Part shown: positions 1 through 5,704 of the stretch, in pieces
Layout: each line of letters begins with the position of its first letter
Numbering within the stretch: the stretch's first letter is position 1
From: an uncultured bacterium
Lineage (GTDB): Bacteria > Cyanobacteriota > Vampirovibrionia > Gastranaerophilales > Gastranaerophilaceae
Assembly (NCBI GenBank): GCA_949299435.1
Contig: CASGAK010000075.1
Span: forward strand, 1-12,003
DNA length: 12,003 nucleotides
Direction: 5' to 3'
Translations under genes and position numbers: made by a program
Notes under the pieces: generated by a model
Databases searched by the model: none
Seen by the model: only the letters and a program-made list of their open reading frames with translations
What the model was told of the DNA's origin: nothing

Positions 1-96
1 GACGGCAACTATGTAGAAACGACTCCGCAGGTTCAGGAAAACACACCAAAACCAGAACCGCTTGATGAGCCTGGAATTGATGACGGCGAATTTTAA
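1..96 (+). CDS. 3' end of an unidentified protein with an acidic, proline-containing tail
   Basis: Frame 1 is open from the window edge to a TAA at 94-96, giving 31 residues. The tail is hydrophilic, rich in Pro, Glu and Asp, and ends in IDDGEF. A disordered acidic tail ending in Phe is reminiscent of the C-terminal tip of single-stranded DNA-binding proteins, but the usual Pro before the final Phe is absent and no folded domain is visible, so I give no name. The stretch is about 50 percent GC, well above the rest of the window. It converges on the minus-strand gene ending at 99 with only 2 bp between stop codons. The weak palindrome ttttaatattaaaa (91-104) spans the junction. Confidence 0.6.
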   Translation, partial: DGNYVETTPQVQENTPKPEPLDEPGIDDGEF

Positions 97-98
97 TA

Positions 99-557
99 TT
101 AAAACTGTCTGGATTTTATAATTTCATCAACAATTTTTGCGGCACTGCCGATAAAATTCTCACAAGGCCTCTGAGCATAATATTCTTTTGTTCTCGGTGA
201 AGGAACGGGAGTCGAATTTTCGCCCTTTTCAAGCCCCAGAAGCTCACGGCAGATTATTGTGCCATGCTCTTTTTTAAACTTTTCCGCCAGATCCTGAATA
301 AATTTGTAATGTTTGCCCTTAATTTCATCATTATCAGGCTCTGTATAACCATATAAACATCCTGCAATCATAAACATAGCACTAACAGCCCCGCATACTT
401 CCCTGAGCCGTCCCATGCCGCCTCCAAATGATGATGAAAGTTTCAGGGCACTCTCAAAATCCATGCCGGTTTCGTCACAGAATACACAGAATACAGACTG
501 TGCACAGTTGTATCCGCTTCTGAACAATTCTCTGGCTTTCATTTCTTTAGAATTCAT
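99..557 (-). CDS. C_GCAxxG_C_C family putative redox protein
   Basis: This is a 152-residue soluble protein. It carries the spaced cysteines of the C_GCAxxG_C_C family (PF09719 type): C18 in GYNCAQSVF, C55 in the VCGA motif, C67 in AGCLYG, then C103 and C132. FGGGMGR (about 44-50) precedes the CGA motif, as is typical. Members are thought to be redox-active or metal-binding, but their biochemical role is not established. A TTG six bases further upstream (563) would add two residues. The ATG at 557 is preferred because TAGAAT lies 7 nt upstream of it and no Shine-Dalgarno is present, which fits a leaderless start. Local GC (about 45 percent) is well above that of the genes to the right, so it may be acquired. 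It has no operon partner inside the window. Confidence 0.8.
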   Translation of the reverse strand: MNSKEMKARELFRSGYNCAQSVFCVFCDETGMDFESALKLSSSFGGGMGRLREVCGAVSAMFMIAGCLYGYTEPDNDEIKGKHYKFIQDLAEKFKKEHGTIICRELLGLEKGENSTPVPSPRTKEYYAQRPCENFIGSAAKIVDEIIKSRQF

Positions 558-564
558 ACACAAA

Positions 565-570
565 ATTCTA
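565..570 (-). promoter_or_regulatory. -10 element (TAGAAT) directly upstream of the 557 start
   Basis: On the minus strand TAGAAT occupies 570-565 and is followed by 7 nt and then ATG at 557. Transcription would begin at or within a base or two of the start codon. No good -35 hexamer is visible at 16-18 nt. Confidence 0.45.
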
Positions 571-585
571 CTACAAAAACCGAAT

Positions 586-609
586 AAAAAGAGCCCTGAA
601 ACAGAGCTC
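586..609 (-). terminator. Intrinsic terminator-like hairpin on the minus strand
   Basis: Read on the minus strand, GAGCTCTG (609-602), a 3-nt loop and CAGGGCTC (598-591) form an 8-bp stem with one mismatch. It is followed at once by five T residues (590-586). No minus-strand gene is visible upstream that it could end; the neighbour on that side (starting at 754) runs on the + strand. It lies upstream of the predicted promoter of the gene starting at 557. It may end a short minus-strand RNA or be the remnant of a lost gene. Confidence 0.5.
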
Positions 610-718
610 GTTGGAATTAAGAATAGCTGGAAGTATGAAAAAGATTTAATTATATTAAACTCTTATCAGTTTTATAAAACAATTAGCCACATGAGCAATA
701 TTTTATTTTTTAAAATTC

Positions 719-747
719 TTTACCAAATCTTTTTATTAGATTATAAT
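719..747 (+). promoter_or_regulatory. Sigma-70-type promoter TTTACC-17-TATAAT
   Basis: TTTACC (719-724), a 17-nt spacer, and a perfect TATAAT (742-747). The last base of the -10 is 6 nt from the ATG at 754, so the predicted transcript starts at the start codon itself. It would drive the three-gene operon 754-2736. Confidence 0.65.
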
Positions 748-753
748 TAGGTT

Positions 754-1464
754 ATGGAAAGAACTTTAGTAAAAATTCAAAATATAAATGTTGATACATT
801 CACATTTGACGAAGCACTTGATTATGCAAAAGCTGGACAAGTCGTTACTATAAACCCTGAAATGATTGATTATGCATCTAAAAACTCCGAGTTCAAAGAA
901 ATCTTAAACAACGCGGAATTAGTAATCCCTGACGGTGTAGGGGTTCAATTAGGATTAAAAATTTTGGGGCATGACGTAAAAAGAATTGCAGGTATTGAGT
1001 TTTCCAGAAAAATCATTGAAAAGTTTACTAACGAAGCAAAATCAATAGCATTGATAGGAGCAAAGCCTCATGTTATTGAAAAAGCTGTAGAGAATTTAAA
1101 ACAGGAAATTCCAAACATAAATATAGCATATTACCACGATGGATATTTTAAAGATAATGAGGAAATTCTGCAAGAACTGCAAAAAATTCAGCCGTCATTG
1201 ATTCTTTCTGCTCTAGGCTCACCTAAGCAGGAGATGTTTAATTATCAGGGGAAAAAACTGCTTCCTGACTCTCTTTTTATAGGAGTAGGCGGAAGTTTTG
1301 ACGTCTGGGCAGGCGAGGTCGAAAGAGCTCCTGAAATCTATCAAAAACTATGGCTTGAATGGCTGTATAGAACAATAAAAGAGCCAAAAAGATTTAAAAG
1401 AATTTTCCCGACATTACCATTGTTTGTTTTAAAAGTTTTAAAAGAAAAAATAACAGGAGTATAA
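754..1464 (+). CDS. WecG/TagA/CpsF family glycosyltransferase (GT26)
   Basis: A 236-residue membrane-associated glycosyltransferase of the family that transfers N-acetylmannosamine (or a related sugar) from a UDP-sugar to undecaprenyl-diphosphate-linked GlcNAc during teichoic acid, enterobacterial common antigen or other surface polysaccharide synthesis. Visible motifs: VTINPEM with T32 and N34, PDGVG with D60 (the position of the proposed catalytic Asp in TagA), GSPKQE (about 152-157), GVGGSFDVWAG, and the C-terminal ERAPEIYQKLWLEWLYR appendage that contributes to the active site and membrane contact. Length is normal. The ATG at 754 is the only plausible start; it has no Shine-Dalgarno and sits 6 nt after a TATAAT, so translation is probably leaderless. 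It is the first gene of an operon with the two downstream genes. The exact donor and acceptor cannot be read from sequence. Confidence 0.9.
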   Translation: MERTLVKIQNINVDTFTFDEALDYAKAGQVVTINPEMIDYASKNSEFKEILNNAELVIPDGVGVQLGLKILGHDVKRIAGIEFSRKIIEKFTNEAKSIALIGAKPHVIEKAVENLKQEIPNINIAYYHDGYFKDNEEILQELQKIQPSLILSALGSPKQEMFNYQGKKLLPDSLFIGVGGSFDVWAGEVERAPEIYQKLWLEWLYRTIKEPKRFKRIFPTLPLFVLKVLKEKITGV

Positions 1465-1465
1465 A

Positions 1466-2290
1466 ATGCTTAGTGGAATAGAAGTAGAGCAACTTAAAAA
1501 ATTAGCAAAAGAAAACCGACAAAACATTATTAAAATGGTGCATAATGCTTCGTCAGGACATATTGGAGGTTCATTATCCTCTACAGATATCCTAACTGTA
1601 TTATTCCATAAATGTATGAATAATATTCCACAATGGCACAGGGACAAAGATTTTGAAAAACGTGACAGATTTGTACTTTCAAAAGGTCACATTTCACCCG
1701 CATATTACTCCGTACTTTCGCAAATAGGCTATTTTGATAAAGACGAATTAATGACATTCAGAAAATTCGGAAGCAGACTTCAAGGGCACCCCATGCCTGT
1801 ATGTCCAGGTGTGGAAGTCGCAACAGGCTCTTTAGGTCAAGGGCTTTCTATAGCATGCGGAATTGCAATTTCACTTAAATTAGACAAAAATCCTGCTAAT
1901 GTTTTTGTTCTACTTGGTGATGGAGAACTTCAAGAAGGAAGTGTTTGGGAAGGTTTTATGAATGCAGCACAGCACAAATTGGATAATCTTATCGCAATAA
2001 TTGACAGAAATAATCTTCAAATTGACGGCTGTACTGAAAAAATTAAAGCACTTAATCCTCTTGCTGAAAAAATTAAAGCGTTTAATTGGGACGTAATTGA
2101 AATTGACGGACACGATATTAATGCAATTTATGAAGCAGTTGAAAAAGCTAAACTAAATTCAAAACCAACAGCCATAATAGCAAACACGATTAAAGGTAAG
2201 GGTGTAAGTTTTATGGAAAACAACGCATCTTGGCATGGCAAAGCAACTAATGAAGAAGAATTTCAAAAAGCAATGGAAGAGCTTAAATAA
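1466..2290 (+). CDS. Transketolase, N-terminal (thiamine diphosphate-binding) subunit
   Basis: This 274-residue protein corresponds to the first half of transketolase. It has SGHIGG (30-35), LSKGH (71-75), GSLGQGL (121-127), and the thiamine-diphosphate motif starting GDG (151-153) and ending NN (182-183). The IKGKG and WHGK segments lie near the C-terminus. In split transketolases this subunit pairs with a separate pyrimidine-binding C-terminal subunit to transfer two-carbon ketol units in the pentose phosphate pathway. That partner normally follows directly, but here the next gene is a YhcH protein and no C-terminal half is in the window. The start has a good Shine-Dalgarno (AGGAG 1455-1459, 6-nt gap) inside the end of the upstream gene, whose stop is 1 bp away, so the two are probably translationally coupled. 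Confidence 0.92.
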   Translation: MLSGIEVEQLKKLAKENRQNIIKMVHNASSGHIGGSLSSTDILTVLFHKCMNNIPQWHRDKDFEKRDRFVLSKGHISPAYYSVLSQIGYFDKDELMTFRKFGSRLQGHPMPVCPGVEVATGSLGQGLSIACGIAISLKLDKNPANVFVLLGDGELQEGSVWEGFMNAAQHKLDNLIAIIDRNNLQIDGCTEKIKALNPLAEKIKAFNWDVIEIDGHDINAIYEAVEKAKLNSKPTAIIANTIKGKGVSFMENNASWHGKATNEEEFQKAMEELK

Positions 2291-2298
2291 GGCAAATT

Positions 2299-2736
2299 AT
2301 GATTTACGACGAAATTAAAAATATTGACTTATACAATCTTGATAAACATGCTGTTAATTTTATAAAAAATTTAACTACTGATATTGAATGTAAAAAATAC
2401 ATACTTAATGACAATGTATATGCAAATATTGAGGAATACCAAACTAAAGAATCTGGATTTTTCGAAGCTCACAAAAAGTATATTGATATTCAACTTCTGT
2501 TAAAAGGTGAGGAAATAATTGAATATACCCCGCTGGAAAATCTTAAAATAAAAGAAAATTACGACTCACTCAAGGATATTGCATTTTATTATGACGTGAC
2601 TTTGCCTGTAATTAAATTAAAAATGCAGCCGAACTTTTTCACAGTTCTATATCCAACTGATGCTCATAAACCGCAATTAAAAATTTCAGACGCTCAAAAA
2701 GTTAAAAAAGTTGTCGTAAAAATCAAAACAGATTAG
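2299..2736 (+). CDS. YhcH/YjgK/YiaL family (DUF386) cupin-like sugar protein
   Basis: The 145 residues match the DUF386 (EbgC/YhcH) family of small beta-barrel proteins implicated in handling sugar anomers or sialic acid-type sugars. Signature elements are EAHKKYIDIQ (56-65), LLKGEE, and YPTDAHKP with H123. E56, H58 and H123 are the likely metal-site residues. It is the last gene of the operon with the GT26 glycosyltransferase and the transketolase half: 8 bp separate it from the upstream stop, and AAGG (2289-2292) serves as Shine-Dalgarno. The context suggests a role in hexosamine or surface-sugar metabolism, but the substrate is unknown. It converges on the minus-strand gene that ends 5 bp away, with no terminator visible between them. 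Confidence 0.88.
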   Translation: MIYDEIKNIDLYNLDKHAVNFIKNLTTDIECKKYILNDNVYANIEEYQTKESGFFEAHKKYIDIQLLLKGEEIIEYTPLENLKIKENYDSLKDIAFYYDVTLPVIKLKMQPNFFTVLYPTDAHKPQLKISDAQKVKKVVVKIKTD

Positions 2737-2741
2737 GTATT

Positions 2742-3791
2742 CTACATATTTCGCTTTTTAAAATCCGCAACCTGTTTAGCTTCTTCGTGATGAATGCCAA
2801 GTTGAGGTTCTACAATTTTTCGCATAATTACGCTTTCTACAAACATATCAATAGGTTTAATCAAAAGTCCAAGAGCTATAAACCCGCCTAAAGTCTTTTT
2901 CATTTTAACTTTATATATTTGAGAATTTCCAAAATCATTTATAACATCTTTTATTGCATAATCCTTGGCATAATTTTTAAAATCAGGATCTTTCAAATAT
3001 TTTTCTTTTAACCCTTTAAATTCCCTATATAATTTTTCTGATAATTTTTGAGGACGAACATTTTCATTATTATCAAGAGCCTCTCTAATTTCGAAGATAT
3101 CATCAATTTTTTTATCCATAAACTCATGAATAATTTGTCTTCTGTCCTGTCCTTCTTTACCCATTTCTTCGGGGTGGCGTCCACTAAAAATCAGATCAAA
3201 AACTTTTTTAAAGACATTTTTATTTTCATGTTCTCTAGTCTTATTATCAATAAAATTTTCTAAAGATGTGCTAAATTCAGTTTTGAAAGCATCTTTATTA
3301 TTTTTATATTTATACAATTTTCTTCTGGACATAAAATCCTGTAAAAATTTAGATGCTTCTTCCTGAGTTTGCAAAGAAAGTTTTGTATCGCTTTTACGAG
3401 CTAATACAGAAGCGGTTTTTTGCCCGGTATGTACTGCAACTATTGGGAATATAACACTCGCAAATGCTTGGAATATAGCTTGTGAAAGTCCTCTGCGAGC
3501 ATTTGGATCATAAAATTCTTTATTGTTACGATATTTATCGTATATATCAGCTCCAAAATACATCATAGCAGGATACCAAAGTAAAGTTCCGAGCTTTGGA
3601 GCAATATCCATAACTGCCGCTCCTATATCGTTTGTGAACGCAAGCCCGCGAATTGGCCATTTCATAAGCGGATCGTTATATGGTCTGGATTTCTTTTCTG
3701 TTTTTTCGAAAGCTAAAGAATTATTACTTTCTTTATTCGGGTAATTTTCTCTAAAACTGACGGCTCTGTGAGTCGGGGATAAATTAATCAA
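2742..3791 (-). CDS. Uncharacterised membrane-associated protein with two hydrophobic segments
   Basis: I do not recognise a named family for this 349-residue protein. It has a polar N-terminus (1-40), a hydrophobic segment at about 101-120, a long charged and probably helical middle (about 140-295) rich in Lys, Glu and Asp, and a second hydrophobic segment at about 300-322 followed by a VEPQLG motif. The layout (Pro...DK, then R-x-GL leading into the first hydrophobic segment, and a second segment ending near a Pro) loosely matches the proteins at 7377-7901 and 7898-8527, so it may be a larger, distant member of that family. The start codon is TTG at 3791, chosen because GGAG (3804-3801) lies 9 nt upstream and no nearby in-frame ATG exists. 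A TATAAT at 3855-3850 could serve as its -10. Confidence 0.75.
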   Translation of the reverse strand: MINLSPTHRAVSFRENYPNKESNNSLAFEKTEKKSRPYNDPLMKWPIRGLAFTNDIGAAVMDIAPKLGTLLWYPAMMYFGADIYDKYRNNKEFYDPNARRGLSQAIFQAFASVIFPIVAVHTGQKTASVLARKSDTKLSLQTQEEASKFLQDFMSRRKLYKYKNNKDAFKTEFSTSLENFIDNKTREHENKNVFKKVFDLIFSGRHPEEMGKEGQDRRQIIHEFMDKKIDDIFEIREALDNNENVRPQKLSEKLYREFKGLKEKYLKDPDFKNYAKDYAIKDVINDFGNSQIYKVKMKKTLGGFIALGLLIKPIDMFVESVIMRKIVEPQLGIHHEEAKQVADFKKRNM

Positions 3792-3817
3792 TACTAAGTT
3801 CTCCTACTAAAAATATT

Positions 3818-3839
3818 ATGCTATTCTTTTCATGCTATT
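3818..3839. repeat. Pair of 8-bp direct repeats (ATGCTATT) with 14-bp period
   Basis: ATGCTATT occurs at 3818-3825 and again at 3832-3839, in the divergent intergenic region and inside the probable 5' leader of the minus-strand gene starting at 3791. The spacing is not a clear helical turn and the sequence is AT-rich, so it could be a regulator site or chance. Confidence 0.25.
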
Positions 3840-3849
3840 TATAAGCATT

Positions 3850-3855
3850 ATTATA
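3850..3855 (-). promoter_or_regulatory. Candidate -10 element (TATAAT) for the minus-strand gene at 3791
   Basis: TATAAT reads on the minus strand from 3855 to 3850. It would give a leader of about 50 nt containing the GGAG Shine-Dalgarno and the two ATGCTATT repeats. No convincing -35 is visible. Confidence 0.35.
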
Positions 3856-3911
3856 ATATAAACTACGAACACAAAATATTTTGCTAGTACATTTAGTAAA
3901 TATTTATTTAG

Positions 3912-3940
3912 TTGCATTAAACTCATAATGGTGATATGCT
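3912..3940 (+). promoter_or_regulatory. Promoter TTGCAT-17-TATGCT
   Basis: TTGCAT (3912-3917), a 17-nt spacer, and TATGCT (3935-3940), placing the transcription start near 3947. This argues against an upstream ATG at 3928, which lies within the promoter, and for the ATG at 3964. Confidence 0.5.
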
Positions 3941-3963
3941 TGGGAAAAATTAAAGGAGTTGCG

Positions 3964-4761
3964 ATGAAAATAGTTATTGATGCTATAAAAAAAATTTATG
4001 ATAAACAAAATATACAAAAGCATATTATCTTTTTAATTTTAGTGACTATCTTCACAACACTCTCGGCATTATACGATATAAAAACAGGTCAGGCTGATAC
4101 TTGGAAACAAAACCTGTTTGACTGGACATTAAGTATTCTTATTGCGATATATAGTGTACAATTTTTACATGATTGTTTCAAAGACCCGACATCTGTAATA
4201 TTACCGTTTTGGAGCAAAATCGAATTAAGAGCAATACCAGGACAAATTGTTTTAAGTATCGTCTGGGCAGTATACTTATTTATTGTAGGAATACTTACAT
4301 TAATCTGGTATGCAGTAACTGATGATTTAATATTACCTGTTATAATAGCTATATTAATAACAGGATTTTTGCCCTACATTTATTACAGCTATATTAAATT
4401 TGCAAAAGAATTTTCACTTCACAAGACAATGTCTTTAATATTCATATCTAAATACATAAAAAAATCTTTCAAGCCGACAATGCTTGTATATTTGCAGTAT
4501 ATTTTAGCTTTTATAATTCTTTTTGTTATATATATTCTTTTGTATTTTCTCGCAAGTTTAGTTGGTATAGCAGAATTATTTCAAATAGCAGATAATTACT
4601 ATTTATTTGACGTTATTACGAGTGCTTTCTTTGAATATGCATTAAATTTACTGTTTTTCTTTCTTTTGCCATATTCTCTTTTACAAATATTTATATACAA
4701 AATTGATACCCCAAATGTCATAGAGGTAAAAGATGAAAACGAGGAATTAACTCAAGAATAA
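3964..4761 (+). CDS. Polytopic membrane protein, about six TM segments
   Basis: A 265-residue integral membrane protein I cannot place in a named family. Hydrophobic segments lie at roughly 20-36, 51-68, 95-118, 122-143, 174-200 and 215-245, and the C-terminal tail is short and acidic. There is no ATPase, catalytic motif or signal peptide with a cleavage site. The paired long helices and the soluble stretch around 72-93 loosely recall DUF4013-like membrane proteins, but this is not secure. The ATG at 3964 is preferred over one at 3928 because GGAG (3955-3958) lies 5 nt upstream and the predicted promoter spans the alternative start. It stands alone: upstream is a divergent gene and downstream a gene with its own predicted promoter. 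Confidence 0.75.
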   Translation: MKIVIDAIKKIYDKQNIQKHIIFLILVTIFTTLSALYDIKTGQADTWKQNLFDWTLSILIAIYSVQFLHDCFKDPTSVILPFWSKIELRAIPGQIVLSIVWAVYLFIVGILTLIWYAVTDDLILPVIIAILITGFLPYIYYSYIKFAKEFSLHKTMSLIFISKYIKKSFKPTMLVYLQYILAFIILFVIYILLYFLASLVGIAELFQIADNYYLFDVITSAFFEYALNLLFFFLLPYSLLQIFIYKIDTPNVIEVKDENEELTQE

Positions 4762-4764
4762 ATA

Positions 4765-4794
4765 TTGTAACTTTTTATTAAAAAGCAATTACAA
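4765..4794. repeat. Imperfect inverted repeat between two + strand genes
   Basis: TTGTAA-CTTTTT (4765-4776), a 3-nt loop, AAAAAG (4780-4785), a 3-nt bulge (4786-4788), then TTACAA (4789-4794). That is 12 potential base pairs with one bulge, starting 4 bp after the stop of the membrane-protein gene. It is not followed by a T run and overlaps the candidate -35 for the next gene, so it could act as a weak terminator or an operator. Confidence 0.4.
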
Positions 4795-4816
4795 GATTTA
4801 TTATTTTTAATAGAAT
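4788..4816 (+). promoter_or_regulatory. Promoter ATTACA-17-TAGAAT ahead of the 4824 start
   Basis: ATTACA (4788-4793), a 17-nt spacer, and TAGAAT (4811-4816). The -10 ends 7 nt before the ATG at 4824, which predicts a leaderless or nearly leaderless transcript. The -35 falls in the right arm of the inverted repeat at 4765-4794. Confidence 0.5.
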
Positions 4817-4823
4817 TGAAAAT

Positions 4824-5165
4824 ATGAAAATACTAAATAACATTACCCCTGGAAAAATAGCAAAAACTCCATTGAGAGAAATATTGCAATACAAATATTT
4901 AAGACAAACAGATCATAGTGTCGAAGCAATTGTCACTGTTGACAAAAAAACAGGTGAATTTTTGAGCTATGACAAATTTACAAGGGAAAATCCTTATCCA
5001 GGAGATAAACCTATAAAAAAAGTCTTACTCCAAAATAAACATAAAAAAGGTGAAGTATTTACAACAACCTATTTGAAATCAGATAAGGTAACACCCGATA
5101 TGTCTGTTAAATACCGTTGGATTTCTGACGACGAATATGAAGTAATAGATGTAAAACGTTTTTAA
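4824..5165 (+). CDS. Small uncharacterised soluble protein
   Basis: A 113-residue basic protein with no recognised family, no signal peptide and no membrane segment. Alternating polar and hydrophobic residues (for example EAIVTVDKKTGEF at about 34-46 and VKYRWISDDEYEVIDV near the end) suggest a small beta-rich fold. The N-terminus KILNNITPGK could be flexible. No Shine-Dalgarno precedes the ATG at 4824, and TAGAAT sits 7 nt upstream, so it fits the leaderless pattern. Its TAA stop abuts the stop of the convergent nitroreductase gene with no base between them. Its length and absence of low-complexity sequence support a real gene, but the function is unknown. Confidence 0.65.
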   Translation: MKILNNITPGKIAKTPLREILQYKYLRQTDHSVEAIVTVDKKTGEFLSYDKFTRENPYPGDKPIKKVLLQNKHKKGEVFTTTYLKSDKVTPDMSVKYRWISDDEYEVIDVKRF

Positions 5166-5666
5166 TTAATACTTATTATAATGCACCTTAGTCATATCGC
5201 TTCTATCTAAAAAACGATTTTGATCTTCACTGTATCCGAGTGAAATCAAGGCAAAAGGAATAATATTTTGCGGTAAATTAAAATATTCACTGCATTTTTT
5301 AACCCTTTCCTCTTCTGGATAAAACCCCATCCAGCAGCCGCCGAGATTTTCTTTTGCGATTTGCAAAAGGATATTTTGAGTACACGCACTCAAATCTTGT
5401 TGAATCCATCTTGAATTTGGAGTATCAATATGTCCTAAAACAATAATTGTCACTGGTGCTTTAGCGACCATGCCCGCCCAAGGACTCATTTTAGATACAT
5501 CATCTTTAATTTGTTGCTCTGATATAACCAAAAACTCCCAAGGCTGACCGTTATGAGCAGACGGGGCCTGCATTCCGGCTTTTAGGATTCTTTCTAATTT
5601 TTCAGGTTCCACTGCTTTATCTAAAAAACGTCTGATAGATCTTCTTGTAAAAATGACATTCTCCAT
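5166..5666 (-). CDS. Nitroreductase family FMN oxidoreductase
   Basis: A 166-residue protein of the nitroreductase superfamily: FMN-dependent, dimeric, cytoplasmic, NAD(P)H-using enzymes that reduce nitroaromatics, quinones or other electrophiles. Seen in sequence: the N-terminal RRSIRRF flavin motif (8-14), APSAHNGQPWEF (34-45), and GGCWMGF (109-115) before the ISLGYSE region near the C-terminus. A TTG at 5693 would add nine residues but is rejected, because the Shine-Dalgarno AAGGAG (5682-5677) lies inside that extension, 10 nt before the ATG at 5666. It sits 38 bp downstream of the drug-exporter gene on the same strand, so the two are probably co-transcribed, which hints at detoxification. 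The substrate cannot be deduced. Confidence 0.9.
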   Translation of the reverse strand: MENVIFTRRSIRRFLDKAVEPEKLERILKAGMQAPSAHNGQPWEFLVISEQQIKDDVSKMSPWAGMVAKAPVTIIVLGHIDTPNSRWIQQDLSACTQNILLQIAKENLGGCWMGFYPEEERVKKCSEYFNLPQNIIPFALISLGYSEDQNRFLDRSDMTKVHYNKY

Positions 5667-5704
5667 AATATTTAAACTCCTTTTTAATAACAAAATTCAT
5701 TATA

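Noticed and set aside
1..96. Calling the partial gene at the left edge a single-stranded DNA-binding protein
   Set aside because: Only an acidic tail ending in Phe is visible. The tip lacks the usual Pro and no OB-fold residues are in the window.
415..750. Open reading frame of 111 codons on the + strand
   Set aside because: It lies antisense to the C_GCAxxG gene and then runs through AT-rich intergenic DNA. It has no SD and no recognisable domain, and it crosses the hairpin at 591-609 and the promoter of the 754 gene.
3928..3963. Upstream ATG extension of the six-TM protein
   Set aside because: The ATG at 3928 lies within the predicted promoter, upstream of its -10. The ATG at 3964 has a good GGAG 5 nt upstream.
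5667..5693. TTG start adding nine residues to the nitroreductase
   Set aside because: The AAGGAG ribosome binding site lies inside the extension, and the ATG at 5666 begins exactly where the family begins.
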